A stretch of 57,115 nucleotides of DNA from Xenococcaceae cyanobacterium MO_188.B32 (GCA_030065635.1 JASJDJ010000029.1:1-57115); one strand, 5' to 3'; positions 20,456 through 29,738 are shown, counted from the first letter of the stretch. Program-made: numbers and translations. The notes: a model not told the origin generated them from the sequence alone.

Positions 20456-21481
20456 TTAATAAAAAGAATTAGAAAGTAAAAAATTAAGAAACTGTCTGGT
20501 CACCAAGGCTGGTTGTTCTGCTTGCATGATAGCGCGAACTACTGCTACTCGTTGCGCCCCTGCTTCTAAGACATCAGGAAGATTACTTAAGTTAATTCCG
20601 CCAATAGCAAACCAAGGAATGGGAGAATTAGCAGCAGCATAACGAACATACTCAAAACCTGCTGCTGCTTTAGTTGGTTTAGTTGGAGTTTTGTAAACTG
20701 GTCCCACACCGATGTAATCTGCTCCTTCGGCGATCGCTTTTTGCATTTCTTCAGGATTAGTAGTAGAGCGACCAATTATTTTCTGAGAGCCTAATATGTG
20801 TCGAGCCAAGGCAATAGGAATATCTTGCTGTCCTAAGTGTACTCCATCTGCATCTACTGCTACTGCTAAATCTACGCGATCGTTGACAATAAACAAGGCG
20901 TTGTATTTATGACATAATTGGCAAAGTTGTTGAGCTTGAGCCAAAAGAATGTTGTCATCTTCTATTTTTTTCTCTCGATATTGAACTAAACTGACACCTC
21001 CTTGTAAAGCTTCCTCGACAATTGCTAGTAAGTTTTCTAAAGGTGAAGTTATTAAATATAAAGCTGCATTCTCTAATTTGGCCGTGCTCTCGCTATTAAG
21101 AAGATTACTTTCTAAAGTGTAGACTCGGTATCTTATTTGTTTGCAAATCAAGCTCATTTGCGGTTGATACAGTTTTCCATATTCTTCTAGTACTCGCAAT
21201 GCTTCTTGTGTACGACAAATATTAGCTTGCAAAAGATTGTTAATACTATCTCTTTTTTCTTCTTGAGGATGAGATAATTCTGTCCCTACATCGGCTAGAG
21301 TATCCCTAGCTTGGCGCAATTCTAAGCTATGCCACTGAGCTAGTTCTTGACGTAGTTGCTTACATTCTCGTGCTAGTTGTTGGTTATTAAGACCGAAACG
21401 ACACCATTCTTCAATAATTCTCAGTCCTTCTCTAGCTCTGTCTAGATTTGCGTCTAGAATACGATATATCGCTCTTTGCAT
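20456..21481 (-). CDS. thiE: Thiamine phosphate synthase with N-terminal ThiD2 domain
   Basis: A 341-aa protein, longer than ThiE alone (about 210 aa). Residues 1 to about 125 form a helical ThiD2-type domain (RILDANLDRAREGLRIIEEW). The C-terminal TIM barrel has SLVQYREKK, VDADGVHLGQQDIP, IIGRSTTNPEE and DYIGVGPVYKTPTK, the ThiE active-site motifs that bind HMP pyrophosphate and thiazole phosphate. It joins the two thiamine halves. This fusion is typical of cyanobacteria. Upstream 21482-21687 was checked for a TPP riboswitch and none was found. Confidence 0.93.
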   Translation of the reverse strand: MQRAIYRILDANLDRAREGLRIIEEWCRFGLNNQQLARECKQLRQELAQWHSLELRQARDTLADVGTELSHPQEEKRDSINNLLQANICRTQEALRVLEEYGKLYQPQMSLICKQIRYRVYTLESNLLNSESTAKLENAALYLITSPLENLLAIVEEALQGGVSLVQYREKKIEDDNILLAQAQQLCQLCHKYNALFIVNDRVDLAVAVDADGVHLGQQDIPIALARHILGSQKIIGRSTTNPEEMQKAIAEGADYIGVGPVYKTPTKPTKAAAGFEYVRYAAANSPIPWFAIGGINLSNLPDVLEAGAQRVAVVRAIMQAEQPALVTRQFLNFLLSNSFY

Positions 21482-21687
21482 AAATTTCTCAAGTCATCAT
21501 TAAATCTAGACTTTATCGTAAAATGACACCGTGAAAAAGCTAATCAATTTGGTTACGGGTGCTACAGAATCTTTTCTCAAGTAAGCACTAATATCTGGCT
21601 AGATGGGGATATATCTCAGGACAAATGGTGAATCGCCAAAGCTCGACCTTCATCGGCTTCTATATTTCAATTGTATTTCGATTCAGT

Positions 21688-22482
21688 TTATTTGCAACTC
21701 GAGCCTTCTAAAAACTCTCTAATTTCGCGATCGCTCAACAGGCAACTATCACCCAAATCATGGTCAAATTCTCGCTCATCAGATTCAGCTAAAACTGCAG
21801 CCATAAAAGATTGACGTTCCGAGCGAGATCGTCTTAAATGTTTAACTTCCTCTTCTAAAGATTCGATACGGTCTATCAAAGCTCTAATTACATTAGCTTC
21901 CGAGTCTGGTAAATTCCCATGAGCAAGAGGGTTAACTCTGACTCCAGAACGATAGACAACTCTACCGGGTACACCTACCACCGTGCAATCAGAAGGAACA
22001 TCTCGCAAAACTACCGAACCTGCACCAATGCGAACATTATTACCAATTTGAATATTACCCAGTACTTTTGCTCCTCCACCAATAACTACATTTTCTCCTA
22101 ATGTTGGGTGGCGTTTACCTGATTCTTTCCCCGTACCGCCAAGAGTAACTCCTTGATAGATCAGAGAATAGTCGCCGACAATAGCAGTCTCTCCTATGAC
22201 TACTCCCATACCGTGATCGATAAACACCCCTTTACCAATTTGGGCACCAGGATGAATTTCTATTCCTGTTATAAAACGACCGAGATGAGAAATAAATCTA
22301 GGAATAAAAGGAATACCAAGACGATAGAGCCAGTGAGCAAAACGGTGACAAAATAAAGCTTGTAAACCTGGATAGCAAAAAAGTACTTCTAACCAGTTGC
22401 GAGCAGCAGGATCGCGCTCAAATATAATACGAAAGTCAGTAATAAGTGAAGACAGCACGGCAGTTCTTATCTGTGTTCTCAT
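21688..22482 (-). CDS. cysE: Serine O-acetyltransferase
   Basis: A 264-aa protein. The N-terminal helical part ([20 protein letters not shown]) is followed by a left-handed beta-helix of hexapeptide repeats: [37 protein letters not shown], and [17 protein letters not shown]. The [11 protein letters not shown] segment with its conserved His is the CysE active-site region. It acetylates serine for cysteine synthesis. The final 60 residues form an acidic, charged tail ([19 protein letters not shown]) with coiled-coil character, longer than in E. coli CysE but usual in cyanobacteria. Confidence 0.95.
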   Translation of the reverse strand: MRTQIRTAVLSSLITDFRIIFERDPAARNWLEVLFCYPGLQALFCHRFAHWLYRLGIPFIPRFISHLGRFITGIEIHPGAQIGKGVFIDHGMGVVIGETAIVGDYSLIYQGVTLGGTGKESGKRHPTLGENVVIGGGAKVLGNIQIGNNVRIGAGSVVLRDVPSDCTVVGVPGRVVYRSGVRVNPLAHGNLPDSEANVIRALIDRIESLEEEVKHLRRSRSERQSFMAAVLAESDEREFDHDLGDSCLLSDREIREFLEGSSCK

Positions 22483-22690
22483 CTATTTTAGAATATCTTG
22501 TCGTCCTTAGCTTATGTCTACGGTTAGATTAATTTCGTATAATCGGCAATATTTTACTCACAGTAAATGATTTTTACTAAGAAATATTAAGTTGGAAATT
22601 ATTTTTGTCTATAGTGTAATCCGCACTATAATTAGCCCTTTAATTAAAACTAGTAACTCGCTACTTGCTACTTGTGAGGTAGTGCGTTGG

Positions 22691-22775
22691 GAAGGGGCTG
22701 TTTCCGTAGCTTGGCTGCGGAATTTATAAGCCCCGTCGGGTTTCCCGACTTGAAGCAACTACCGAACCCGAAGGG
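22691..22775. repeat. Composite G-rich palindromic repeat, copy 1
   Basis: Core blocks are gaaggggctgt, then an inner palindrome (tccgtagcttggctgcgga), then aagccccg, a small stem (tcgggtttcccga), and cttgaagcaact. The same ordered blocks recur at 40574-40675 and, on the opposite strand, the first two inside the radical SAM gene at 27329-27382. The surrounding gap 22483-22806 contains no gene. Confidence 0.65.
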
Positions 22776-22806
22776 CTACTTGCTACTTAACTTTGTGAGG
22801 AGTCTA

Positions 22807-23283
22807 TTATTCAACAGATAAACTGTAGTTAGAATGCTGATGGGGTTTCATCGAGCCTACCCAAATTTCGTATCGCCCTGCTTTCCAATTGCGACCATCA
22901 ATAACTGCATCTCGACTATGTTGTCGTCCGAAACCACAACGAATATCTTTTTTATCGGTACTTTTAACAACTAAAGTAGTATCTTTCCCACCACTTCTAA
23001 CTTTTAATTTGAGCCGAGGAAAATCATTATCTAAAATCATGATGTGGTCTGGTTCGGGATCTCCATAACCCATACAATGATTACCATAGTGGTCTTTATT
23101 AACCATAGAAGCTAAGGAATAAGTTCCACCAGTAGAACCCATTACTTTAGCCGTAGTTTGGTTTAATCTTAATGCCAAATGGAAGCTATTTAAATCTTTT
23201 CTTTGAGCGATCGCGCTTGTCACTGGCATAATCATTAATGTCAGTACTGTTGATATAAAACTAAAAGTACTTATCTTGAACAT
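22807..23283 (-). CDS. Secreted protein of unknown function
   Basis: A 158-aa protein with a clear signal peptide (STVLTLMIMPVTSAIAQ). The mature part has ASMVNKDHYGNHCMGYGDPE, IRCGFGRQHSRDAVIDGRNW and a final AGRYEIWVGSMKPHQHSNYS, suggesting a small beta-sandwich (pre-peptidase or bacterial C-terminal type) facing the periplasm. Two Cys could form a disulfide. It has no operon partner. I do not recognise a named family. Confidence 0.7.
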   Translation of the reverse strand: MFKISTFSFISTVLTLMIMPVTSAIAQRKDLNSFHLALRLNQTTAKVMGSTGGTYSLASMVNKDHYGNHCMGYGDPEPDHIMILDNDFPRLKLKVRSGGKDTTLVVKSTDKKDIRCGFGRQHSRDAVIDGRNWKAGRYEIWVGSMKPHQHSNYSLSVE

Positions 23284-23505
23284 CAGTAAACTTCCTCATT
23301 AAATTTCGACAGAAATATAAATAATTATCTACCATCACACCTAAACCTTTTAAAATCAAAGCTTTCAATGCTATTAGCTACGATCCATTAAACTATAAAT
23401 ATTAATAATTTAATATCTATCTTTAGTTACGTATTATCAACTATTTTGCTTATTTTGCTGGATTTTTTTGGTAAAGATTGTTTGAGAGGAGATTGATCGA
23501 TCGCT

Positions 23506-23673
23506 ATGCTTTTATTTTTAATTCTGAGTTTTCTTTTGTTGGGTAACTGGATTTTGACGGAGGTATTAGTATATATTCCCATCCGTTTAGTTGAGTCACT
23601 TAATTCAATAGCTCAGATTGCTATGGTCTTGGTATTAGTATTATTTTTAGCTTGGTGTCTCGGAGATGGTTAA
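23506..23673 (+). CDS. Small hydrophobic membrane protein (55 aa)
   Basis: An ATG at 23506, preceded by gagaggaga about 14 bp upstream, opens a 55-aa frame with two strongly hydrophobic segments: LLFLILSFLLLGNWIL and AMVLVLVLFLAWCLG. Between them is a short amphipathic turn (YIPIRLVESLNS). The coding pattern and length look real for a cyanobacterial mini-membrane protein, but there is no recognised family and no operon context. Confidence 0.45.
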   Translation: MLLFLILSFLLLGNWILTEVLVYIPIRLVESLNSIAQIAMVLVLVLFLAWCLGDG

Positions 23674-23778
23674 GTAGGGTTTGCTGAAAAAATTAGATTG
23701 AGCATTTAATACTGTGGTTAGCTATTAGCTTTTGTCGGGTTAAGACAATCGATCGACTTAGCTTAACCCAAACTGATT

Positions 23779-26175
23779 TTAGCTAGACAATACGAGTAAG
23801 ACAATCATAAATACGGCAAAGGTTCCCCCTGTTCTGATAGGTATTTTTCGCCAGGGCAATTTTTTATCTAAACGCAGATATCCCAGCATCAAATAACTCA
23901 ATAAAGCAGTCGTTAAAGCAACCACAAAGGTTAAGAGAGGAAATGTCTTAATTCCTAAATAGACAAAAGTTAATAAATTGCCATCAGGTATGGGTATAGT
24001 AATAGCTGACCAAGTATTACCACCATCCTCAGATTTAAATAGTTTGGTTTCTGAATAACCGTAAATGGTTCGATCCTCAGAGTATGCCGGTGAAAACTGA
24101 ATTGGTCTAGAAGCCGATACAAGAGGAAATCCGTACATATTGGACAACAAATGATTGTTATCGATTAAATCATTACCAACTTCACTAAAATTGCTTCCTG
24201 CATCAACGCTTTTGAATAATCCTCTACCCCTAACACTAACCATTAATGTGCGATCGGCTTCGCTGCCAGGCTTCGCCCGATCGCTAGAAAAATCTGGAGA
24301 TAGGGCAATACCTTCTATATAACCATCATCGCCATAGCCAGTATTGACTAATTGTTGCCAACTTTCACCTCGGTCTGTAGTTACAAAAACTCCTCCTGCC
24401 GTCCCCACGAACACAGTTCTATCTACTTCGTAGTTAGGGGAAATAGCTAATCTTACCGGAACTTCTTTGGTTTCGTCTAATCCCTCCAACCAAACAATCC
24501 CATTACTAGCAACTTGCCAATTAAAACCACCATCCACTGACTTATATACTTGATTGGGAAGACCCGCATACAAGGTTTGGTCAGTAGTGAAATTGGGAGA
24601 TATAGTTAGGGAATTGACTGCCCGTTCCAATGTGCTAACAAAAGAAAAATTTTTGCCTCCATCAGTGGATCTAAGAATATGACCATCCATTGTTCCCAAA
24701 TAAATAGTGCTATCCTCGGCAAAATTTGGGGAAACTACAATAGTAACTCCTTGAGATGCAGTTGACCACCAACGTTTATCCTTGGGCTGAATTTGCTGCC
24801 AATGCGGACTACCCCATTGTTTTCTATCTGTAGATTTAAACAAGCCATGCCCAGTAGTAGCAAAAATTGTCCGGTCTGAAGCATAGTTAGGAGAAAACAC
24901 TATCTCGAAGATACGGGATATACCAGTCTGTTTTTTAATGCGCTGAAATTCTTCTAAACCTTTATTAGCAGCTTGCCAACCCACTCCTCGATCGCTAGAT
25001 AAATAACTACCCCAAATATAAGTGCCTACCGCTATGGTAGAGTCGTTGGCATAATCTGGGGATAGATCGAGTCCGACAATGGTTTTAGCTGACAAAGTAT
25101 CTATTTCTTGCCATTTTTGCCCACCATTGGTTGATTTAAAAAGTCCATTGTAACCAGCTAAAAAGACAGTTCGGTCTTGAGGGAAAGCTGGAGAAATTTG
25201 TAATTCACTAAAATAAGGTCTTTTCAGTTTATAAGCTTGAGGATCTCCTGTTAGACCTCTACTATAATCCTGCCAAGATCTTCCACTATTATCGGAATAA
25301 AAAACACCGTCATATTCTGTTACGGCAAACAAAGACCAATTACCTGGAGTTTGAGGAGCTAAAACTAGAGAAGTAATACCAGGATGAGAGTTACTGTCAT
25401 CTATTTGGGCAAAAGATTTTCCTCCATCAATCGATCTAAAAATACTACCTTTTTCTGTTCCAATAAATAAGGTTTGGTCTTTGGTGAAGTAAGGAGATAC
25501 GGCGATCGCTTTAATCGCTCCTTCACGATGAATTGTCAATATAGACTGCCAAACATTGCCTCGATCGTTAGAGAAATAAATATTACCTTGTTCGTCACCA
25601 ACAAAGAGCAAATTTTCTCGATCGGCGACGTAGGCGATCGCGGTTATTTTTTGTTGGTTTTCGAGAACTGGATACCAATTCATACCACCATCTTCTGTCC
25701 GATAGAGTTTTCGATCTTCTCCAGCAGCCAAAACTAAATCGGGATTATGAAAGGAAATTGCTAGTAAATCGATGTTTAAATTTTCCAGTCCACTATTAAC
25801 TTTTGACCAGGAAGAACCTTCATCTTGGGATTTATATATTCCATCTCCTAAAGATGATAAAAAAATAGTATCTTTGGACTGAACATAAATATCTAAACTG
25901 TATAATCTATGTTTATTATCCAAACCCTTTACTATTCTTTGCCAGCTTGTTCCCCCATCTTCTGATTTTAATAAATTGCCTCTGACAATAATGAATAAGG
26001 TTTTGTCTTGGTCATAGGTAGGAGATATATCTACTTGGAAAATGTCATCGTGGGGAGTGTGTGCCCATGCAGCAGGAACATCGAAGATTAAGACGGTAAA
26101 AGTCAACAAGAAAAATAAACTGAGGGCTTTAAATATCTGCCCCCAATTCCCTATGGTTAAGTTTGCTTGTTTCAT
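23779..26175 (-). CDS. Secreted BNR/Ycf48-like beta-propeller repeat protein
   Basis: A 798-aa protein. A signal peptide (LFFLLTFTVLIFDVPAAWA) precedes a long array of repeats of the pattern SPxFxxDRTxF...GLFKSxDGGxxW, typical of BNR/sortilin-like and Ycf48-type propellers. Two membrane helices close the chain (FLTFVVALTTALLSYLMLGY and the last 15 residues). It probably sits anchored with the propellers on the outer face of the plasma or thylakoid membrane. Ligand and role are unknown. One repeat carries a nine-residue insertion (AKPGSEADR) encoded by a small palindromic element. Confidence 0.82.
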   Translation of the reverse strand: MKQANLTIGNWGQIFKALSLFFLLTFTVLIFDVPAAWAHTPHDDIFQVDISPTYDQDKTLFIIVRGNLLKSEDGGTSWQRIVKGLDNKHRLYSLDIYVQSKDTIFLSSLGDGIYKSQDEGSSWSKVNSGLENLNIDLLAISFHNPDLVLAAGEDRKLYRTEDGGMNWYPVLENQQKITAIAYVADRENLLFVGDEQGNIYFSNDRGNVWQSILTIHREGAIKAIAVSPYFTKDQTLFIGTEKGSIFRSIDGGKSFAQIDDSNSHPGITSLVLAPQTPGNWSLFAVTEYDGVFYSDNSGRSWQDYSRGLTGDPQAYKLKRPYFSELQISPAFPQDRTVFLAGYNGLFKSTNGGQKWQEIDTLSAKTIVGLDLSPDYANDSTIAVGTYIWGSYLSSDRGVGWQAANKGLEEFQRIKKQTGISRIFEIVFSPNYASDRTIFATTGHGLFKSTDRKQWGSPHWQQIQPKDKRWWSTASQGVTIVVSPNFAEDSTIYLGTMDGHILRSTDGGKNFSFVSTLERAVNSLTISPNFTTDQTLYAGLPNQVYKSVDGGFNWQVASNGIVWLEGLDETKEVPVRLAISPNYEVDRTVFVGTAGGVFVTTDRGESWQQLVNTGYGDDGYIEGIALSPDFSSDRAKPGSEADRTLMVSVRGRGLFKSVDAGSNFSEVGNDLIDNNHLLSNMYGFPLVSASRPIQFSPAYSEDRTIYGYSETKLFKSEDGGNTWSAITIPIPDGNLLTFVYLGIKTFPLLTFVVALTTALLSYLMLGYLRLDKKLPWRKIPIRTGGTFAVFMIVLLVLSS
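24256..24278. repeat. HIP1-inserted small palindrome, copy A (in-frame in CDS)
   Basis: A HIP1 octamer is split: gcgatc at 24250-24255 and gatcgc at 24279-24284 flank a 23-nt palindromic insert (starts ggcttcgctgccagg, ends cttcgccc). With a 4-bp GATC duplication the net gain is 27 bp, exactly nine codons, so the host protein keeps its frame. Confidence 0.85.
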
Positions 26176-26369
26176 GACTAGTTCTCCATCTTGCTTAATG
26201 ACATTTATGTATATGAATGAATATATACGAAGGATGGTAGTGTAACAGTTACTAGGAAACCTGAGTTCGGGTTAAGATAATTTAACCTCAGAGTATATAG
26301 TTATTGGACTGTGGATAAAAATAGATTCAATTTGAACTTCAGTAACTACTGAACTCCTGACTCCTATTT

Positions 26370-29099
26370 TTAAGACGCTAATATCAATTGTTGGCGATGA
26401 ACTTGCAGTAATTGGATTTCTACTCGGGCAAATTGTTCGAGCATATAAATTACTTGTTCTGGTGAAAGCTTTGTACCATCATTACGACAGCTACCAATAT
26501 ATTGCAGGGTAATTTGATGTCTTAATAAACGATCGGCAGAGTTAATCTGTAAATCAAAAAGTCGATCGCACAAGTTGACTATTTGCTTTTTCCCTGATTT
26601 GGTAGTTTTCTCCCAACAAATTTCTGGAGTGTTATTAACTGCATCGATCCAATTTTGCCAATCTTCTACACTATGAGCATTGGCTGTTGCTACAGTGATT
26701 AAATACTCTGCTTTATCTAGTAAGCGAGTAGCTGCGGGAGATTTAATATCTACTTCTTCTAAATGGTAAAGAGGAATGTCACTAGGTAACTGGGCAACTA
26801 AGCGGGCGCGAAACTCTTCTATAGCCATATCTTCTGTCAGTTCAAAGTCCACAATCTCTCCACTGCTAGTCGTACCCAAAGATAGAGCATTGGCGATCGA
26901 AATTCTCGGACCCGGATGATATCCTCCCGTAAAGGAAATTGGTATACTGGCACGACGTACAGCGCGATCGAACAAACGGACTAAATCTAAATGACTGACT
27001 AATGCCATATTTCCCTGTTTACCAAACCACACACGGATTCTCTGTTCTCTTTGTCGATTGGGTTTAAAGTTACCGACAAATTCGGGAATTTCAGGAGGTT
27101 CGACCACAATATTATGTCCAAAATCTGTTCCGCATACTCCACAATGGGAACAGCCATCGAAAGCACAATCGGGTACGGTAGCTGCTTCTAAGGCTCTCTG
27201 TAAGTCATCTTTGAGCCATTGTTTATCTATGCCTGTATTGAGGTGATCCCAGGGTAAGGGGGCATCTAATATATCGTCGCGTCGATCGTCTATAGTTGAG
27301 ATGGGGAGCGGTGCGACCGCCTTCGAGGTTTCACGGGGCTTACAAGGTGCGGACGCAGGTTCCGCACACAGCCCCTTCTCGAAGGACGCAAGCGCACCGA
27401 GGGGAGATGGGGAGTTGAGGGAGATTTGACGATCGAATAAATTCCACTCGCCATTTTCTACTTGACGGTATTTCCAGGTTAAACCAGCTTCGGCGATCGC
27501 ACGCTCCCAAGCACCAAAGGCTTTATCTAAATTTTCCCACCAGGAGTCCATTCCTGCCCCTAGTTCCCAAGCACGACGTACTACAGAAGACAGTCGGCGA
27601 TCGCCTCTACCCACAAAATCTTCCATTGCCGAGATACGAACATCGGTGTAATTAACTTTTACGCCCTTCATTCTTCTAAACTGTTCCCGCAATAGTTCTT
27701 GCTTGCGTTTAAATTCCGCAGTAGAAACGGTATGCCATTGGAAGGGAGTATGGGGTTTAGGGGTAAAGTTGGAAATTGTGATATTAAAGTTGAGGCGTTT
27801 ATTGCTTATACTTCGACATTCTTGTCTCAGCCAGCGAACTGTTTCGGCAATACCAATAACATCTACATCGGTTTCCCCTGGCAAACCAATCATAAAGTAG
27901 AGTTTGACTTTACTCCAACCTTGTTCGACGGCAGTTTTAATTCCCCGCAGTAATTCTTCATTGGTTAAACCTTTATTGATTACATCCCGCATTCTTTGCG
28001 TTCCTGCTTCAGGGGCAAAAGTCAAGCCAGATTTTCTGGTACCGCCGATGATATTGGCAATATTTTCGTCAAAGCGATCGACTCTTTGACTGGGGAGGGA
28101 TAGGGAAATATTTTCGTCTTTGAGACGGTTTTTAATTTCTACTCCCACCGCAGGTAAGGCGAGATAGTCAGAACAACTTAAAGACAAAAGAGAGAATTCG
28201 TTGTAGCCAGTTGCCCGCATTCCCTGTTCGATAGCTTCTACCACTTTTTCTGGTTCGACATCGGTAGCAGGGCGAGTGAGCATTCCTGGCTGACAGAAGC
28301 GACAACCGCGAGTACAACCTCGTCTTATTTCTACAGTAAGGCGATCGTGGACTGTTTCTATATAAGGTACTAAGCCAATAGAATAAGCAGGGATCGGTGT
28401 GGCTACTCTTCTCAAAATTCTAGGAGGAACATCAGGATGATTGGGTTTAACCGAACCATCTTCAGCCATGTCGTAAAATCTGGGTACGTAAACCCCAGGC
28501 ACTTGGGCTAAATCTAGTAACAATTCTGCTTTACTTAGCTTGGCTGCTTTTCCTTCTTCAATGACTAAACCAATTTCTGGTAAAAGTTCTTCTCCGTCTC
28601 CCAAGGCAATAAAATCAAAAAAGTCGGCATAGGGTTCGGGGTTAGAAGTAGCTGTTTGCCCACCAGCAAAAATCAAGGGATAATCTTCCATTTCTCGCTC
28701 TTGCCAGGTTAGAGGAATTCTCGCCAAATCCAGCATTTCTAAAATATTAGTTGCCCCTAACTCGTAGCTAAGACTAAACCCCAGAATATCAAACTCTAAT
28801 AGAGGACGTTTGGATTCTAGAGCAAAAAGAGGTGTGTTAGTCGAGCGTAATTTAGCAGCTAAATCTGGTGCGGGTAGGTAAGTGCGATCGCATAATTGCT
28901 TGGGTTGAGCATTAATAACATTGTAGAGAATGATATGCCCTAAATTGGATGCCCCTACTTCATAAACTTCTGGATAGGTGAGTACCCAATGAACTTGCTC
29001 TTCTTGCCAGAGTTTATGTTTGGCACCTAATTCATTACCGAGGTAACGGGCTGGCTTGATAATTTCTGGAGTTATTAGTTGGTCTATAGCGATCGTCAC
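26370..29099 (-). CDS. TIGR03960-type B12-binding radical SAM protein
   Basis: A 909-aa protein. The N-terminal part resembles a B12-binding domain (VYEVGASNLGHIILYNVINA), followed by a radical SAM domain with RRGCTRGCRFCQPG (CxxxCxxC at about residue 262), then FMIGLPGETDVDVI. The C-terminal quarter (from about 675) is the TIGR03936/DUF2344 domain, starting RVWFGKQGNMALVSHLDLVR. A Cys cluster (CAFDGCSHCGVCG) precedes it. The family is common in cyanobacteria; the reaction is unknown. A palindromic repeat encodes about 35 extra residues in the linker between the two parts without breaking the frame. Confidence 0.9.
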   Translation of the reverse strand: MTIAIDQLITPEIIKPARYLGNELGAKHKLWQEEQVHWVLTYPEVYEVGASNLGHIILYNVINAQPKQLCDRTYLPAPDLAAKLRSTNTPLFALESKRPLLEFDILGFSLSYELGATNILEMLDLARIPLTWQEREMEDYPLIFAGGQTATSNPEPYADFFDFIALGDGEELLPEIGLVIEEGKAAKLSKAELLLDLAQVPGVYVPRFYDMAEDGSVKPNHPDVPPRILRRVATPIPAYSIGLVPYIETVHDRLTVEIRRGCTRGCRFCQPGMLTRPATDVEPEKVVEAIEQGMRATGYNEFSLLSLSCSDYLALPAVGVEIKNRLKDENISLSLPSQRVDRFDENIANIIGGTRKSGLTFAPEAGTQRMRDVINKGLTNEELLRGIKTAVEQGWSKVKLYFMIGLPGETDVDVIGIAETVRWLRQECRSISNKRLNFNITISNFTPKPHTPFQWHTVSTAEFKRKQELLREQFRRMKGVKVNYTDVRISAMEDFVGRGDRRLSSVVRRAWELGAGMDSWWENLDKAFGAWERAIAEAGLTWKYRQVENGEWNLFDRQISLNSPSPLGALASFEKGLCAEPASAPCKPRETSKAVAPLPISTIDDRRDDILDAPLPWDHLNTGIDKQWLKDDLQRALEAATVPDCAFDGCSHCGVCGTDFGHNIVVEPPEIPEFVGNFKPNRQREQRIRVWFGKQGNMALVSHLDLVRLFDRAVRRASIPISFTGGYHPGPRISIANALSLGTTSSGEIVDFELTEDMAIEEFRARLVAQLPSDIPLYHLEEVDIKSPAATRLLDKAEYLITVATANAHSVEDWQNWIDAVNNTPEICWEKTTKSGKKQIVNLCDRLFDLQINSADRLLRHQITLQYIGSCRNDGTKLSPEQVIYMLEQFARVEIQLLQVHRQQLILAS
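27309..27403. repeat. Composite G-rich palindromic repeat, copy 2 (inside CDS)
   Basis: The 11-bp sequence gagatggggag occurs at 27298-27308 and again at 27404-27414, bracketing 95 bp. Inside are nested palindromes: ggtgcg..cgcacc at the edges, cttcgag..ctcgaag next, then cggggct..agcccc, and a central tgcggacgcaggttccgca. On the minus strand the gaaggggctgt and aagccccg blocks match copies at 22691 and 40574. The host gene remains open. Confidence 0.7.
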
Positions 29100-29325
29100 G
29101 GTATCAATTATCCTACTGCTTTGGTAAAAGCTATTATCCTAGCCTCTTTAATATACCGAACGTCGCTAAAAATCAGCAGCCATCGAGCTATATTTTTATG
29201 GCTACCAATTTGGAACAGACCTCCTGCATGAATATTTCTATAATTCACTCGACGGAAGAAAAAAGAGCTAATTTTTGATTCTATTCATGCAAGAGAGCTA
29301 ATATTTTACTTCCCAACAATTATCA

Positions 29326-29661
29326 TTAAGTTAATGTTGCTTCAAAATCTTTCTTACTGTCGAAAATCTCAAATACTTTATCTAATTGGGTAACTTCAAA
29401 AACTATTCTGACTGAGGGAGCAACAGAACAAATACTAAAACGTCTATTCAAACTTTGGCTCAAGCGAAAACTCTTAATTAAAGCCATTAAACCCGCACTA
29501 TCCATAAATTCTATTTCTTTCAGATCTACTAATAAAATAGAATTTGACCGCTCTTTAATGACATTAGTAAGCTCGTTTAAAAACTCTTCCGCATTGGCTG
29601 CACTTACATATCCTGTGGGCTGAAAAGTAGTAATTTCTTTATATAATACTGTACTATTCAT
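29326..29661 (-). CDS. STAS-domain anti-anti-sigma factor-like protein
   Basis: A 111-aa single STAS domain. SILLVDLKEIEFMDSAGLMA holds the DSAG motif with the phosphorylatable Ser at about residue 55, followed by the usual amphipathic helix and the FEVTQLDKVFEIF segment. Such proteins release a partner (sigma factor, response regulator or transporter) when dephosphorylated, under control of a serine kinase and PP2C phosphatase. Neither partner is nearby. A perfect palindrome lies 62 bp upstream of the start. Confidence 0.88.
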   Translation of the reverse strand: MNSTVLYKEITTFQPTGYVSAANAEEFLNELTNVIKERSNSILLVDLKEIEFMDSAGLMALIKSFRLSQSLNRRFSICSVAPSVRIVFEVTQLDKVFEIFDSKKDFEATLT

Positions 29662-29722
29662 CTTACTTAGGTTGAACTACACCAGATAACACTTAATTTG
29701 GGTTTTATTTTCTCTAGGATAG

Positions 29723-29738
29723 TCCGTAAATTTACGGA
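29723..29738. promoter_or_regulatory. 16-bp perfect palindrome upstream of the STAS gene
   Basis: tccgtaaatttacgga is a perfect palindrome. With one unpaired G on the left, the symmetry extends further to gata...tatc. Its position 62-77 bp upstream of the STAS start suits an operator near a promoter. No regulator is identified. Confidence 0.5.

Noticed and set aside
21482-21687. TPP riboswitch upstream of thiE
   Set aside because: The conserved CTGAGA and ACCTGA-type core words are absent on the minus strand.
27699-28089. Plus-strand frames inside the radical SAM gene
   Set aside because: Shadows of a strongly conserved minus-strand coding region.
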